From: Pseudomonas poae
GTDB lineage: Bacteria; Pseudomonadota; Gammaproteobacteria; Pseudomonadales; Pseudomonadaceae
Direction of reading: 5' to 3'
Assembly (NCBI GenBank): GCA_028869255.1
Contig: CP110972.1
Span: forward strand, 2,485,001 to 2,549,000
DNA length: 64,000 bases
Shown here: in pieces, positions 8,365 through 17,335 of the stretch
Numbering within the stretch: position 1 is the first letter of the stretch
How the letters are laid out: the number at the start of each line of letters is the position of its first letter
Program-made: the position numbers and the translations under genes
Notes under the pieces: model-generated
What the model was told of the DNA's origin: nothing
The model's database searches: none
Seen by the model: the letters and a program-made list of their open reading frames with translations, nothing else

Positions 8365-8994
8365 TTAGCATTGCGCGGTAATTAGCCTGGACAATTCAAG
8401 CAGGTCGCGAAACCTCCCCAGCCCGGAACGATCAAGGTGATAGCCAAGAATGCCGGATGCGCGAGGCCCCTGCTCATCACATTTTTTTGAATCCCCAATC
8501 ATCACGACACTCCGTTCGGAATCAGGTAGATCACCAGGCCCTAAACTCAACATCCCGAGAATACTTTGATAGATAGCCTGATCTGGCTTCATCGCTCCGC
8601 AATCAGCACTGAGCGCGTAGCCATCGAGCCCGGGAAGCAGTTCTCTAACGCGGGAGCAATAAGGCCCAGACAGATTCGAGCAGACACCAATTTTGATGCC
8701 ATGGGATCTCAGCAAATTTATCGCTGGCCACGTGTCGTCGAACACTCGAATCGACTGCAACTCCAGCTCCAGAGCAGCTTGGAGACTGGCAAACTGAGCA
8801 GGCGAGATTTTGATTCCAAATGCAGCCGCGGTGTCTTCGAGGCCATGGTGGTGGGTCATGATCCAGCGTATGTCATTGGGTGATGCTGCGCGACCCTGCT
8901 GTGAGCCCAAGCGGAGAAGCCGTCGATAGGGGTTCTGCCGGTTCCGAATCTCGAGAAGCGTACCGAAGGCATCGAAAATCACCCCCTCTACCAT
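8365..8994 (-). CDS. HAD-family hydrolase
   Basis: This 209-aa protein has the haloacid-dehalogenase motifs in order: nucleophile motif FDAFGTLLE at residues 7-15, motif II as VCSNLSG, motif III Lys in GAMKPDQAIY, and motif IV as MIGDSKKCDEQG, where the acidic pair normally holding Mg2+ is reduced to a single Asp plus a later Asp. A helical cap lies between motifs I and II, as in subfamily IA phosphatases. A GAGGAGA ribosome site precedes the ATG. It is soluble; substrate unknown. It stands alone among island genes on the same strand. Confidence 0.8.
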   Translation of the reverse strand: MVEGVIFDAFGTLLEIRNRQNPYRRLLRLGSQQGRAASPNDIRWIMTHHHGLEDTAAAFGIKISPAQFASLQAALELELQSIRVFDDTWPAINLLRSHGIKIGVCSNLSGPYCSRVRELLPGLDGYALSADCGAMKPDQAIYQSILGMLSLGPGDLPDSERSVVMIGDSKKCDEQGPRASGILGYHLDRSGLGRFRDLLELSRLITAQC

Positions 8995-9047
8995 CTGGCT
9001 CTCCTCAATCGAATAACATAGCCTGGGCGCTCACGGGCACTTAGCCG

Positions 9048-9545
9048 TTAGCGAACCACGATACCATGACCTGCCAGTTCGCTTACTAGTGTTTTACGCC
9101 GAAGCATTTTGGGAATTGTGAAAATGCTTCGATATCCGTAGAAAAGACCCACCGGAACAAACAAAAGACCCAGGCCGTATGTGGCGGTTGCGATAATTAG
9201 TCCTGCAGGAACCGCTGCCAGAGTGAATACAATACCTTTCAGCACACTAGACCTGGCGACAAGCTTCAGGTGATCAAGGTCATACTCGACCTTTCCATCT
9301 GCCTTTTGGAACGCAACTAGAACGATGGTTTTCTTGTTCAAATGCTTGTAGTACCACGTACGAGGCTTATCAGTAACGATCGCCCCGTGCCTTTTCAGGT
9401 AGTCCAGTATGCAAACTTCTTTGAAATAGAAGGTTTTCCCTTCACTGTCCTCGCACCGAACTTGGTCATAGAGCGTATCAATGTCAGCTGAGTTTTTAAC
9501 ATTGTAGTTCTTGACGGTAAGCTCAATTCTTTTCAGATCAGGCAT
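9048..9545 (-). CDS. Hypothetical protein with a C-terminal membrane hairpin (165 aa)
   Basis: The family is not recognised. Residues 1-100 are soluble and mixed alpha/beta, with a YFKEVCILDYLKRHGA segment. Residues ~104-145 form two closely spaced hydrophobic helices (GIVFTLAAVPAGLIIATA and LGLLFVPVGLFYGYRSIF), followed by a basic tail. The ATG at 9545 follows AAGGA. The layout suggests a membrane-anchored cytoplasmic domain. It lies among defence and regulatory island genes, so a role in stress or phage response is possible but not shown. Confidence 0.65.
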   Translation of the reverse strand: MPDLKRIELTVKNYNVKNSADIDTLYDQVRCEDSEGKTFYFKEVCILDYLKRHGAIVTDKPRTWYYKHLNKKTIVLVAFQKADGKVEYDLDHLKLVARSSVLKGIVFTLAAVPAGLIIATATYGLGLLFVPVGLFYGYRSIFTIPKMLRRKTLVSELAGHGIVVR

Positions 9546-9719
9546 GCATTTTCCTTAGTGCGTTCAAAAGGCCACGTGAACACGAGCGCGCACGAAGCCG
9601 TCCAGCGGGTTGGTCAGCGGGGTATACAAAGCTTTAAATCCAAGGTGCTCGCCGCGCCTTGCCAAGTACTACAGCTTGAAAGCGGCCTTCAGGCTGGGTG
9701 GGCCAACCTATGGGCAGGC

Positions 9720-10043
9720 TCACCGCGGCTCGCTGAGCTCACTAGCGATAACGTAGTAATCTCTGCCACTTAGACTGCGCATTAGCTTGAACCCCGCCCT
9801 CGTCTCAACCAGCTCTAGCGGAGGGGTCGCCACGGTCATTCCGTTCGTGCTCACGTTTGACTGATCGTTGTAAACGAGCGCGGCGTAATTCTGCCCTGCC
9901 TTTGCAGCGTTGATAAGGTAAGCGTCGACTCTCACCCCCCAGTCTATGCCCTGCGCTTGAAGGACTTCTGAGGGAAGATCCCGTTCAAGTTCAATCGGCT
10001 CGACAGCGTGGTCAAAAAAGTGCTTCATCACCGAAGTGGCCAT
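9720..10043 (-). CDS. Hypothetical protein downstream of the metallophosphoesterase (107 aa)
   Basis: The start ATG overlaps the stop codon of the metallophosphoesterase gene (TAATG), so the two were translationally coupled. The protein is soluble, with no recognised domain. It has an acidic N-terminal half (HAVEPIELERDLPSE) and a C-terminal segment rich in short beta strands. The tight coupling suggests a joint function with the phosphoesterase, now doubtful because that gene is frameshifted. Confidence 0.6.
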   Translation of the reverse strand: MATSVMKHFFDHAVEPIELERDLPSEVLQAQGIDWGVRVDAYLINAAKAGQNYAALVYNDQSNVSTNGMTVATPPLELVETRAGFKLMRSLSGRDYYVIASELSEPR

Positions 10044-10778
10044 TAGATTTGAATCTCGAAATAAGGGTCGAACCCGGTATTTTCGTTGGGATAGCCACGT
10101 GGGTTAGAGATCACCCGGCAGCCTGCGAATTCAACATCTGTAGCTTCATGCGTATGTCCGAACACCCATACGTGGGCCTTCTCGATCAGACGAAGCCAGT
10201 CGTTCGTGTACGCGGCGGTCAAATGCCCTTCATGCTGTTCGCCTATCACCACGGGCGATGGTGAGTGATGGGTCACCACTATCGTCTTGCCGCCAAACGG
10301 TTGAGCCAGCTCTTGGGTGAGCCAGTCCTTTGCGATGTGATTCCGGGTAATCAGGTCACCCGGTCTCAATCTTCTGTAGTTCGATTCTGCCCTGATGTAC
10401 TTGAAGTCGTTCATGCCTTGCCTGGCAGCGTTACTGGCCGCGACCTGGTTCCCTGTTGACGTGAAGTCAGTCCATGCTGTGCTGCCGAGGATTCTGACAT
10501 CCCCCAGAATCAGCGATTCGTTGTCCAGAACATGCACGTGGCTGGCCGCAGCGTCCTTCATCTTCTGCAAGGTGCGATCAAGGTGCCCGTCGTAATATTC
10601 GTGGTTCCCTGTGACGTACACGACCTGGCAGGCGAACGTCTCGTTGGCCCACTGGACTCCCCCTGACCTTTTTGTTGATATCGCCGGCGAGGATTACCAG
10701 GTCAACTCCACCATCAAGGGGCGGCGGGTCGAAACGGTGGAACTCGGCATGGAGATCTGAGTAAATTCTGATTCGCAA
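10043..10778 (-). pseudogene. Calcineurin-like metallophosphoesterase with a one-base frameshift
   Basis: All metallophosphoesterase motifs are present but split over two frames. The first frame (from 10778, TTG start) has SDLHAEF and LAGDIN. The second (to 10043) has VTGNHEYYDGH, VVTHHSP and VFGHTHE. The frames join if one C is removed from the C5 run at 10659-10663, giving a continuous product of about 244 aa. The intact enzyme would hydrolyse a phosphoester using two metal ions. The gene begins about 200 bp from a divergent XRE regulator. The extra base could be a real mutation or a homopolymer reading error. Confidence 0.8.
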
Positions 10779-10929
10779 ACGCTGGCTCTTGAGGATTTAG
10801 CTGTAAATTGAAGCGCACCGGATCTGTCAGCGCGGCGAGCGCGTGGGTATGCCGATGCGAGGGATTGAGGGCTTCCCAGTGCTCCCATAAAAATCCAGAC
10901 ACGGCGCCTTTATATCCACTCCGCGCACT

Positions 10930-10958
10930 ATATTGCATGGAACGGAAGCGCGCAATAT
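10930..10958. promoter_or_regulatory. Inverted repeat upstream of the XRE regulator
   Basis: ATATTGC (10930-10936) and GCAATAT (10952-10958) are perfect 7-bp arms with a 15-bp spacer, about 30 bp before the likely start of the XRE regulator and between it and the divergent phosphoesterase. Placement suits an autoregulatory operator. Confidence 0.4.
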
Positions 10959-10987
10959 GGCTTTATCCTCAGCTTTGGATGCTCCAA

Positions 10988-11461
10988 ATGTCGCTGAGAG
11001 AACCACTCGCCGCCGTCCTGAGGCTGTCGCGCGCAGCCCAGAATCTCTCCCAAGAGGACTTCCATGGTCGAGTAGAGCCTCGCCAGCTCAGCAATATCGA
11101 ACACGGCAAAAGCAGTCCTACCCTTTCCACCCTCGAGGACATATCTGCAATCCTCGACATCAATCTAGTCGCCCTCCTCGCTGCGGCCTCCTCCCATGGT
11201 CGCCGTCAGACACCCAAGGAGTTTTTGAAGGACTTGGCCGGCGAGCTTGCCAAGCTGGAAAAGCTAGGTGTCCTGGACAACCTCGACGGCGAGTTCAGTG
11301 ATGGGAAGCTCCACTCGGTGCATCCCCGTATTCGATCAAAAGAGATCAATCGGGCAGCAGTATTCAAGTGCAAGGCTGAGGGGAAGACGCAGGTGGAGAC
11401 TGCGGCGCTGCTGGGGCTTGGGCAGTCGACGGTTAGCAGGCTTTGGAAGGACGAAGGTTGA
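10988..11461 (+). CDS. XRE-family transcriptional regulator with a second C-terminal helix-turn-helix
   Basis: The upstream part of the open frame has no regulator character, so the start is placed at ATG 10988 (MSLREPLAAVL). Residues 1-65 form an XRE/Cro-type helix-turn-helix: LRLSRAAQNLSQEDFHG, then VEPRQLSNIEHGKSSPTLST. The last ~40 residues contain another helix-turn-helix of resolvase/Hin type, with AEGKTQVETAALLGLGQSTV. Having two DNA-binding units in ~157 aa is unusual. It is divergent from the metallophosphoesterase operon and probably controls it. An ATG at 10979 is an alternative start. Confidence 0.75.
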   Translation: MSLREPLAAVLRLSRAAQNLSQEDFHGRVEPRQLSNIEHGKSSPTLSTLEDISAILDINLVALLAAASSHGRRQTPKEFLKDLAGELAKLEKLGVLDNLDGEFSDGKLHSVHPRIRSKEINRAAVFKCKAEGKTQVETAALLGLGQSTVSRLWKDEG

Positions 11462-11799
11462 AACATCTCCCCGGGTCACCGCGAGCTGAATTTGATGAAG
11501 GTGAGCTGCGGAGTCGACCGACAAGCCGCTTCATTGATCAAGTTTTCAAGAAGTCGATCCAGGTATTCAAGTTTCAAGGCCTAGCGCAGGCACAGACGTC
11601 CCAAATCTTGGGGTGTACAGATGGCTGCCACCCGACAGTGGCGCGGGATTCCACGGCAACGATCATTGGTGACCCTGCGCCTGGTTCAGTCCTCCGTGTA
11701 GTGCGGACTGGCACCCTCTACGGCATGAACGCTTACTATCAACCAGCGCCCTGTCGACTCGGCGCCTTAGGTCATGCTTGCAGCGACCGATTAGTGGCT
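11462..11799. other. No gene recognised
   Basis: Between the convergent XRE and MvaT-like genes. One 131-codon forward frame crosses it but begins inside the XRE gene, lacks a ribosome site and resembles no family. No clear terminator hairpin was seen. Confidence 0.45.
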
Positions 11800-12180
11800 C
11801 TAGCGCGTCCATTTCTCGACAATTGCCGCGCCGTGTAAAGCTTTCCACTGCTTCAATACTTTATGGTTAGCACCGCGAGTCTCTATCACTTCACCCGTGT
11901 GAGGGTTGAGGTAGCTCTTCAGCGGACGGGGCTTTCTTTTTTTAGCAGGTGAATTCAGTTGCCCTGCAGACACCTTAGAAAATTCTTCGGAGCCAAGGCT
12001 AGGATCAAGAAGCACTACTATGTCCTTCGAAGCAAACTGATACTTATCAGCAAGTGAGTCCAGGCGAGTCAGAAAGTTAAAAGCCTTGACTACCTCAGGA
12101 TCATTAACGAGCGGCATGGCAGTAGAGCATTCATTGGCAAGCCGATCATTTACTTCAAGTAGCTCAATCAACTTTTCCAT
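11800..12180 (-). CDS. MvaT-like (H-NS functional homologue) xenogeneic silencer
   Basis: This 126-aa protein matches the MvaT/MvaU family of Pseudomonas nucleoid proteins. The N-terminal ~60 residues are the helical oligomerisation region ending in KDIVVLLDPSL, like the VISLLDPD segment of MvaT. A basic linker KKRKPRPLKSYL follows. The C-terminal DNA-binding domain holds NPHTGEVIETRGANHKVLK (residues 92-110). Such proteins coat AT-rich foreign DNA and silence it; plasmid and island paralogues (Pmr type) modulate the host proteins. It is second in an operon after a truncated MvaT-like gene. Its location between Septu and Gabija suggests control of island expression. Confidence 0.85.
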   Translation of the reverse strand: MEKLIELLEVNDRLANECSTAMPLVNDPEVVKAFNFLTRLDSLADKYQFASKDIVVLLDPSLGSEEFSKVSAGQLNSPAKKRKPRPLKSYLNPHTGEVIETRGANHKVLKQWKALHGAAIVEKWTR

Positions 12181-12210
12181 AGCGCTCTCACCTTATGCAA
12201 ATAAAAGCTA

Positions 12211-12537
12211 TCAGGCATAAGAGCTTTCCCGAGCTCGGGATCGCTCATTTTTTGCGGGTTCTGCACCATCGACGAAATTGTTCTCAGTACTTCCATTTGG
12301 AATAAGATCTAGCAATGGATTCACACCCCGCTTGGTGAATTTTTCGCGCGCGCGGAGCAATTTGACAACTTGAGGCGTGGTATAACCAAACTCGATCATC
12401 AGTGCCTTGAGCTGAGTCTGAAACTCGATGTCCAGCAGATAGTCAGGCTGACCTTTCTTCTTCGACAGAGCGACCAGCATCGTGGCCAGTTGATGCTCAG
12501 CCAGCCGTAACTCGACAAGGGTATGCGACCTGCTCAT
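12211..12537 (-). CDS. MvaT-like N-terminal (oligomerisation) domain protein lacking the DNA-binding domain
   Basis: This 108-aa protein starts at ATG 12537 with GGTGG upstream; a GTG 12 bases earlier is possible. Residues ~5-65 resemble the MvaT dimerisation/oligomerisation region: LVELRLAEHQLATML, then LDIEFQTQLKALMIEFGY and PQVVKLLRAREK. The conserved GEVIET..NHK DNA-binding part is absent, replaced by a polar tail. It lies 30 bp upstream of a complete MvaT-like gene in the same operon. By analogy with truncated H-NS antagonists (H-NST type) it could form mixed oligomers and weaken silencing. The resemblance is seen; the antagonist role is inferred. Confidence 0.6.
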   Translation of the reverse strand: MSRSHTLVELRLAEHQLATMLVALSKKKGQPDYLLDIEFQTQLKALMIEFGYTTPQVVKLLRAREKFTKRGVNPLLDLIPNGSTENNFVDGAEPAKNERSRARESSYA

Positions 12538-12549
12538 ATCATCCACCAA

Positions 12550-13634
12550 TCTGCGCTGAGTGAGCCATGTGCGTTGAGTGTAGCCGATGCATCCCCTTGA
12601 AGAAACCCAGTCTGACGGTTACCCTCCGGCTGGTTAAGGGCCTTTTATAGACGCCTTTAGCGTCAGTATTTTGGCTGCTTGCAGGCGTGTGAGAACCATC
12701 GAGAGCAGGTTGCCTTAAGGAACCAGAACGACTGACGAAATCGAGACGGGATGGATCATTCGTAAAAACCGAACATTCCCCCCAAGTATGATGGCCAGCC
12801 TTTTAGGGCATGCGCTGTACACCCAGATCAATATAGGCCGAAACCGTTTCAGTGATCAATTTAGGTAAAATCCGTCGATGCGAGTAGTAAAGGCTCTAGC
12901 ACGGGGCTTTGCGCCTATAACACCTTCTCGCCTGCCTTTGAAATGAACGAGAATCTGCTAGTTGAGCCGCGGTGGCTTCATATCCCCAAAAGGCGCCCAA
13001 GGCATGTGACTACCCATAAGTACTGGCCGATACTTATCTGGAAATCTGCGTGGTAATGGCCCGGGCGCCGAAAGTGAATCTTATCCAGCCATATGGGATT
13101 TTGGCATTTGCAAATTTGGACGTGATGGTCTACGCGAGCTTGGGCGTGAGCAACGTATCTGAAGAGATGGCGATAGTTATTAGAAACAGGGAGCTTCGCG
13201 TCATATTATTCCTTTGAACTAGTCAGTAATCTTGGATATACCATGACGCGCTTTTCAACATTAATGCAGGGTCACTTTGCAAGCACAATCTCATACTGAG
13301 CCTAGTTAGCTGACGGTCATGGTGCGCATGCAAACAAATAAAGAGCGGCGCGAGCCTTTTTTACAATAGAGGGAGAAATATTATCCCTACTTCCATTTCT
13401 TTAGCCTAACAATAACCATTTCGACTAGCACTGCCTGATAGCGTCAATAGCAACTACATGGTTTAGGAAACTCTGGATACAGGCAGAATTTTTCCAACGG
13501 GCCTTTCTGACACCCAAGCAGGCGCAGTATTCTTCACCGCAGCGCGCAACACACGGACAGGGATAGAGCGAGCCGTATCTAGTAATTCCTGCGTGTTTTC
13601 GGATAGACAGCTTGTCAGATAAGGAAAGCGAGCA
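12550..13634. other. 1.1-kb region without a recognised gene
   Basis: No frame on either strand combines length, ribosome site and family resemblance. The stretch holds a minor hairpin (GACGC-N5-GCGTC around 12650-12664) and short inverted repeats, but no tRNA or array. It separates the divergent MvaT-like operon and Gabija operon, so it should contain both promoters, perhaps with MvaT-binding AT-rich tracts. Some of it may be decayed gene sequence. Confidence 0.5.
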
Positions 13635-15517
13635 ATGAAGCTGTGCAGCCTGCGGATATCCAATTTTCAGTCGTTTGGCCCTGTGCCGACCCCGATCACG
13701 TTCGAAGACATAACGTACCTCCTGGGCCCGAACGGCGCAGGCAAAACCGCAGTCCTCCAGGCTCTTTGCAGGCTATTCGCATTTGAGCCAGGGTTGCGTC
13801 GCGTCCGGCCTTCTGACTTTCACGTCCCAATTGGCCAGAGCAATGCTGAGGGCGGCAGCACGCTGTGGTTGGAGGCCGAGTTTAACTTCCCGGAGACAGC
13901 TGATGATGAGGACAACGATACAGTTGCTCCGCACTTCGATCACATGCGCCTCCAGGCTGCGGGCGATGTGCCGCGAGTTCGTTACCGCCTTACTGCCATG
14001 GTCGACGACGAAGGTGATGTCGAAGAATCGCTCGTCTACGTCACGCAGGCGGATGCCGATGGCAACCCCACCGTTAGCTCCATAGTTCCCAAGCACCAAC
14101 GCAACCAGATCCACCTTCACTACATCCCGGCCCGGCGTGATCCATCCGACCACATCGCGTATGGGGCGACAGCTTTACTCGGACGGCTATTGCGTGCGAC
14201 TCAATGGGGCGGCGATCGCAATACGGTCAAGGAGTTGACCGACCAGATTACTAACTGCCTCGCAGGTAATGCTTCTGTCAAAGCGCTCGGGCAAAGCCTG
14301 AATGCGTCATGGAAATGCCTACACAAAGGAGCGTTCTTCGCCGAGCCCAAGCTCACCTTCGTGAATTCGGACATCGAGATGCTGCTACGCCACATGTCGG
14401 TTTCATTCACACCGGGGCATGGAGTGAGTGAGGTAGATTTTTCTAGGCTGAGTGACGGGCAAAAATCGATGCTCTACCTCTCTCTGGTACTCGCTGCCCA
14501 TTCGATCAACCGTGACGTGAAGTCAGGTAAGAATACGGCTATTGATCCAGCCAAGTTGAAACCACCCGCATTCACCATCTTGGCTATGGAGGAACCCGAG
14601 AACAGCCTGTCACCTCAGTACCTGAGCAGGATTGTTAATGCTCTGAAAGGATCCATAGGTGTTGATGCTCAGGCACTGATCGCAACACACGCGCCCTCGA
14701 TGCTGCGCCGGGTTGATCCTGAGAACATCCGCTACTTGCGACTCGGCTCGAATCGGTGCTCTCTAGTCAGTGGCATCACGCTTCCCGCCAAGGATGATGT
14801 AGCCCATAAATTCGTCCGAGAAGCCGTCCAGTCCTTTCCCGAGATCTATTTCTCCCGGCTTGTAGTCTTGGGTGAAGGTGACAGCGAGGAGATCGTCCTT
14901 CCGAGGATTCTTCAAGCCAAAGGGGCGCCGGTCGACGAATCGGCGGTGACCATCGCGCCCCTGGGTGGCCGTCACGTGAATCACTTCTGGCGTTTGCTTT
15001 CCCAGCTCGGCACGCCGTACATCACCTTGCTTGATCTGGATCTCGCACGGTACCAGGAGGCTGGGGGCGGCTGAAATATGTCAACGACCAATTAGGGCTT
15101 TTTCAACCTTTCAAGGTTTTGCCCTATACGATCCCGGCCTGGGACAGCCATGAATTTAAAGTCAGAATCCACAACGGGGTCTCGTCTACATCACCAGAGA
15201 CCCTATTCGACCTCCTTGAACAGCGCGGCGTGTTTTTCTCGGCACCACTGGATCTAGACTTTGCCATGCTTACCGCCTTCCCTCTAGCATTCAACGCACT
15301 ACCTGCTGTTTCAACTTCAGAAAGCCAGAAGGCGGTTCTCGGAAAAAGCCATCAAGGCGCTGATCAATACAGCCCGCAAGAGCAGGCTTGGTTCGATGCC
15401 TACCACCATCTCTTCAAACTCGGCAGTAAACCCGCAGCTCATCTCACCGCGCTATCCAGCCTCTCTGACGCTGATCTCCTCGCCGGCCTCCCACCTGCAC
15501 TGGATCGACTTCGCTAA
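13635..15517 (+). pseudogene. gajA: Gabija defence nuclease GajA, interrupted by a one-base deletion
   Basis: The N-terminal part is an OLD-family ATPase: MKLCSLRISNFQSFG start, Walker A GPNGAGKT (31-38), signature LSDGQKSML, Walker B LAMEEPENSLSPQ and ATHAPSML. A TOPRIM domain follows with VVLGEGDSEEIVLPRIL and DLDLAR. The frame stops at 15072, but the +2 frame continues at once with GRLKYVNDQLGLFQPF and runs to 15517. Restoring one G near 15064 gives the family sequence EGWGRLKY and a protein of about 627 aa. In Gabija, GajA is the DNA-nicking nuclease. As it stands the product lacks the end of TOPRIM and the C-terminal domain. Confidence 0.85.
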
Positions 15518-15550
15518 CGCGGTGATTGCAGCGCTAGAGGAGTCACCGGA

Positions 15551-17233
15551 GTGATTCACCCTGACCGTTGGACGCCTTCACCTGGGCTGACTCTGGAAAC
15601 GAACGCTTGGCACGCTATCAAGGACACCCAGCATTCGCTTGTCCTTTTGGCGGGGCCAGGCGCAGGCAAGACGGAGATATTAGCCCAGCGCGCGGATTTT
15701 CTCCTGCGCTCTGGCAGTTGCCGGTATCCCAAGCGAATTCTTGCGATTTCCTTCAAGTCCGACTCAAGTCGCAATCTTAAGGAACGTGTAAGCCTGCGAT
15801 GCGGATGGGAGCAAGCAACACGCTTCGACAGCTTCACGTTTCACTCCTTTGCCAACCGAATTGTCAGTCGCTTTCGGGTGTTATTGACCGGCTCAGAGGC
15901 TCTGAACCCTGGTTACTCAATAGGCAAAGAGGCCATTCCTGGCGAGCAGATTACCTTCATGCAGCTGCTTCCCATGGCGCTCAAGATTCTGCGTACAAGC
16001 AAGATCGCCCGAAACACTATCCGTCAGACCTATGCGCACGTATTTCTCGACGAATTCCAGGATTGCACCTCAGATCAGTACCAACTGATCAAGCTCCTGT
16101 TTGAAGGAACGCCGGCGCTCCTGACCGCTGTAGGCGACACCAAGCAAACCATCATGGGTTGGGCCGGCGCGTTAGACGGCATCTTCAAGCTTTACGCCAA
16201 TGACTTCGCCGCCCGACCACTACGGCTCTACCGAAACTTCCGATCCAAGCCGCGCCTGCTGCGCATGCAGAACAGCGTCATTCGGGATATCGACCCTTCG
16301 GCCCTTATGCCCGACGAATTAATCGACGGAGACAACGGTGTAATCCGCGCAGGAAATTTTTCCTCGAGCACCGCTGAGGCCGTTTCTCTGGCAAACCTGA
16401 TCCAGAAATGGATTGAGGTCGAAGAGTTAAGACCAGCCGAGATCGCCGTTCTTTTCCGCGGTGAAATCGATCTGTACGCGGAAGAACTCATGGAGCAGCT
16501 GACGCTTCGTAACATACCCTTCCGCAATGAGAACACCCTTCAGGACTTACTCAAGGAGCCTGCAGCCAGGCTGATGATCGACTACCTGACCTGCCTCTAT
16601 ACGCGAGGCTCCAATAAGGCTTGGTCGCGGCTGATGGATCTCTTCGCGCCGTTTGATGATGAGGGCACCAGCGACAGAACTCACAAATCGTTCGAGCTTT
16701 GCTACAAGCAGCATCAGCAGCAGGTAAAGGCGGCAGCAAAGACAACGACCCCTTACGCCGATTGGTGGAAGCTCGCCAAAGAGTTCTTCGACACCTTGGG
16801 GCATCCCGTGATGACGGCTCTTTCTTCAGACTACGAAACCAAGCGACGCCTGAAGGAGATCATTCGCGATACTCGTAATCACATCACCACCCTCCTGCAG
16901 ACAGAACCCGACTTGCCAAGGGCGCTTGCCCGGTTCTCCGACGACAACGCAGTGAGATTCTTATCCATGCACAAAAGCAAAGGATTGGAGTTTCATTCAG
17001 TGATCATCTCCGGAGTCGAGCAGCAAACCTTCCGCGGTAAAATCGAGGACGAGCGACAGGTCTTCTTCGTCGCAGTCTCTCGAGCAAAGGATCGCCTGAT
17101 CATCACCACGGCGAACCAGAGGCAACGTCCAGCGGGAATATCGGCGGGCAAAAGATGGGATGTCGCGAGACAGCCGCACGTGACCTTCGTCACCTACGTC
17201 ACCGAGCATCTGTCGCCCAAACAGCCGCAATGA
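15551..17233 (+). CDS. gajB: Gabija defence UvrD/Rep-like helicase GajB
   Basis: This 560-aa superfamily 1A helicase has the expected motifs: Walker A LAGPGAGKTE near residue 35, motif Ia AISFKS, DEFQDCTSDQYQ (motif II), VGDTKQTIMGWAGA (motif III), LYRNFRSKPRLL (motif IV), FLSMHKSKGLEFHSVI (motif V) and FVAVSRAKDRLII (motif VI). It begins 33 bp after the end of the restored gajA reading frame. A GajA-like OLD nuclease plus a UvrD-like helicase defines Gabija, where GajB senses DNA ends and activates GajA. The gene appears intact. Confidence 0.88.
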   Translation: MIHPDRWTPSPGLTLETNAWHAIKDTQHSLVLLAGPGAGKTEILAQRADFLLRSGSCRYPKRILAISFKSDSSRNLKERVSLRCGWEQATRFDSFTFHSFANRIVSRFRVLLTGSEALNPGYSIGKEAIPGEQITFMQLLPMALKILRTSKIARNTIRQTYAHVFLDEFQDCTSDQYQLIKLLFEGTPALLTAVGDTKQTIMGWAGALDGIFKLYANDFAARPLRLYRNFRSKPRLLRMQNSVIRDIDPSALMPDELIDGDNGVIRAGNFSSSTAEAVSLANLIQKWIEVEELRPAEIAVLFRGEIDLYAEELMEQLTLRNIPFRNENTLQDLLKEPAARLMIDYLTCLYTRGSNKAWSRLMDLFAPFDDEGTSDRTHKSFELCYKQHQQQVKAAAKTTTPYADWWKLAKEFFDTLGHPVMTALSSDYETKRRLKEIIRDTRNHITTLLQTEPDLPRALARFSDDNAVRFLSMHKSKGLEFHSVIISGVEQQTFRGKIEDERQVFFVAVSRAKDRLIITTANQRQRPAGISAGKRWDVARQPHVTFVTYVTEHLSPKQPQ

Positions 17234-17335
17234 GGTCGGTTAGTGTGGATGACACAGGTTCCTGGGGGCTGAATGTTGCATCCGCGGTCAAGCTGATTAA
17301 CTTGAATGCGCATAGCATAGAAATGCACGAGTTAG

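Noticed and set aside
10448..10460. TGTTGACGTG as a possible left transposon terminus matching sequence near 23190-23200
   Set aside because: The match is only 10 bases and lies inside metallophosphoesterase coding sequence.
11443..11838. 131-codon forward frame after the XRE gene
   Set aside because: It begins inside the XRE gene, lacks a ribosome site and enters the MvaT-like gene antisense.
13347..13362. GGC-GCGA-GCC followed by six T as a terminator
   Set aside because: A 3-bp stem is too short to support a terminator call.
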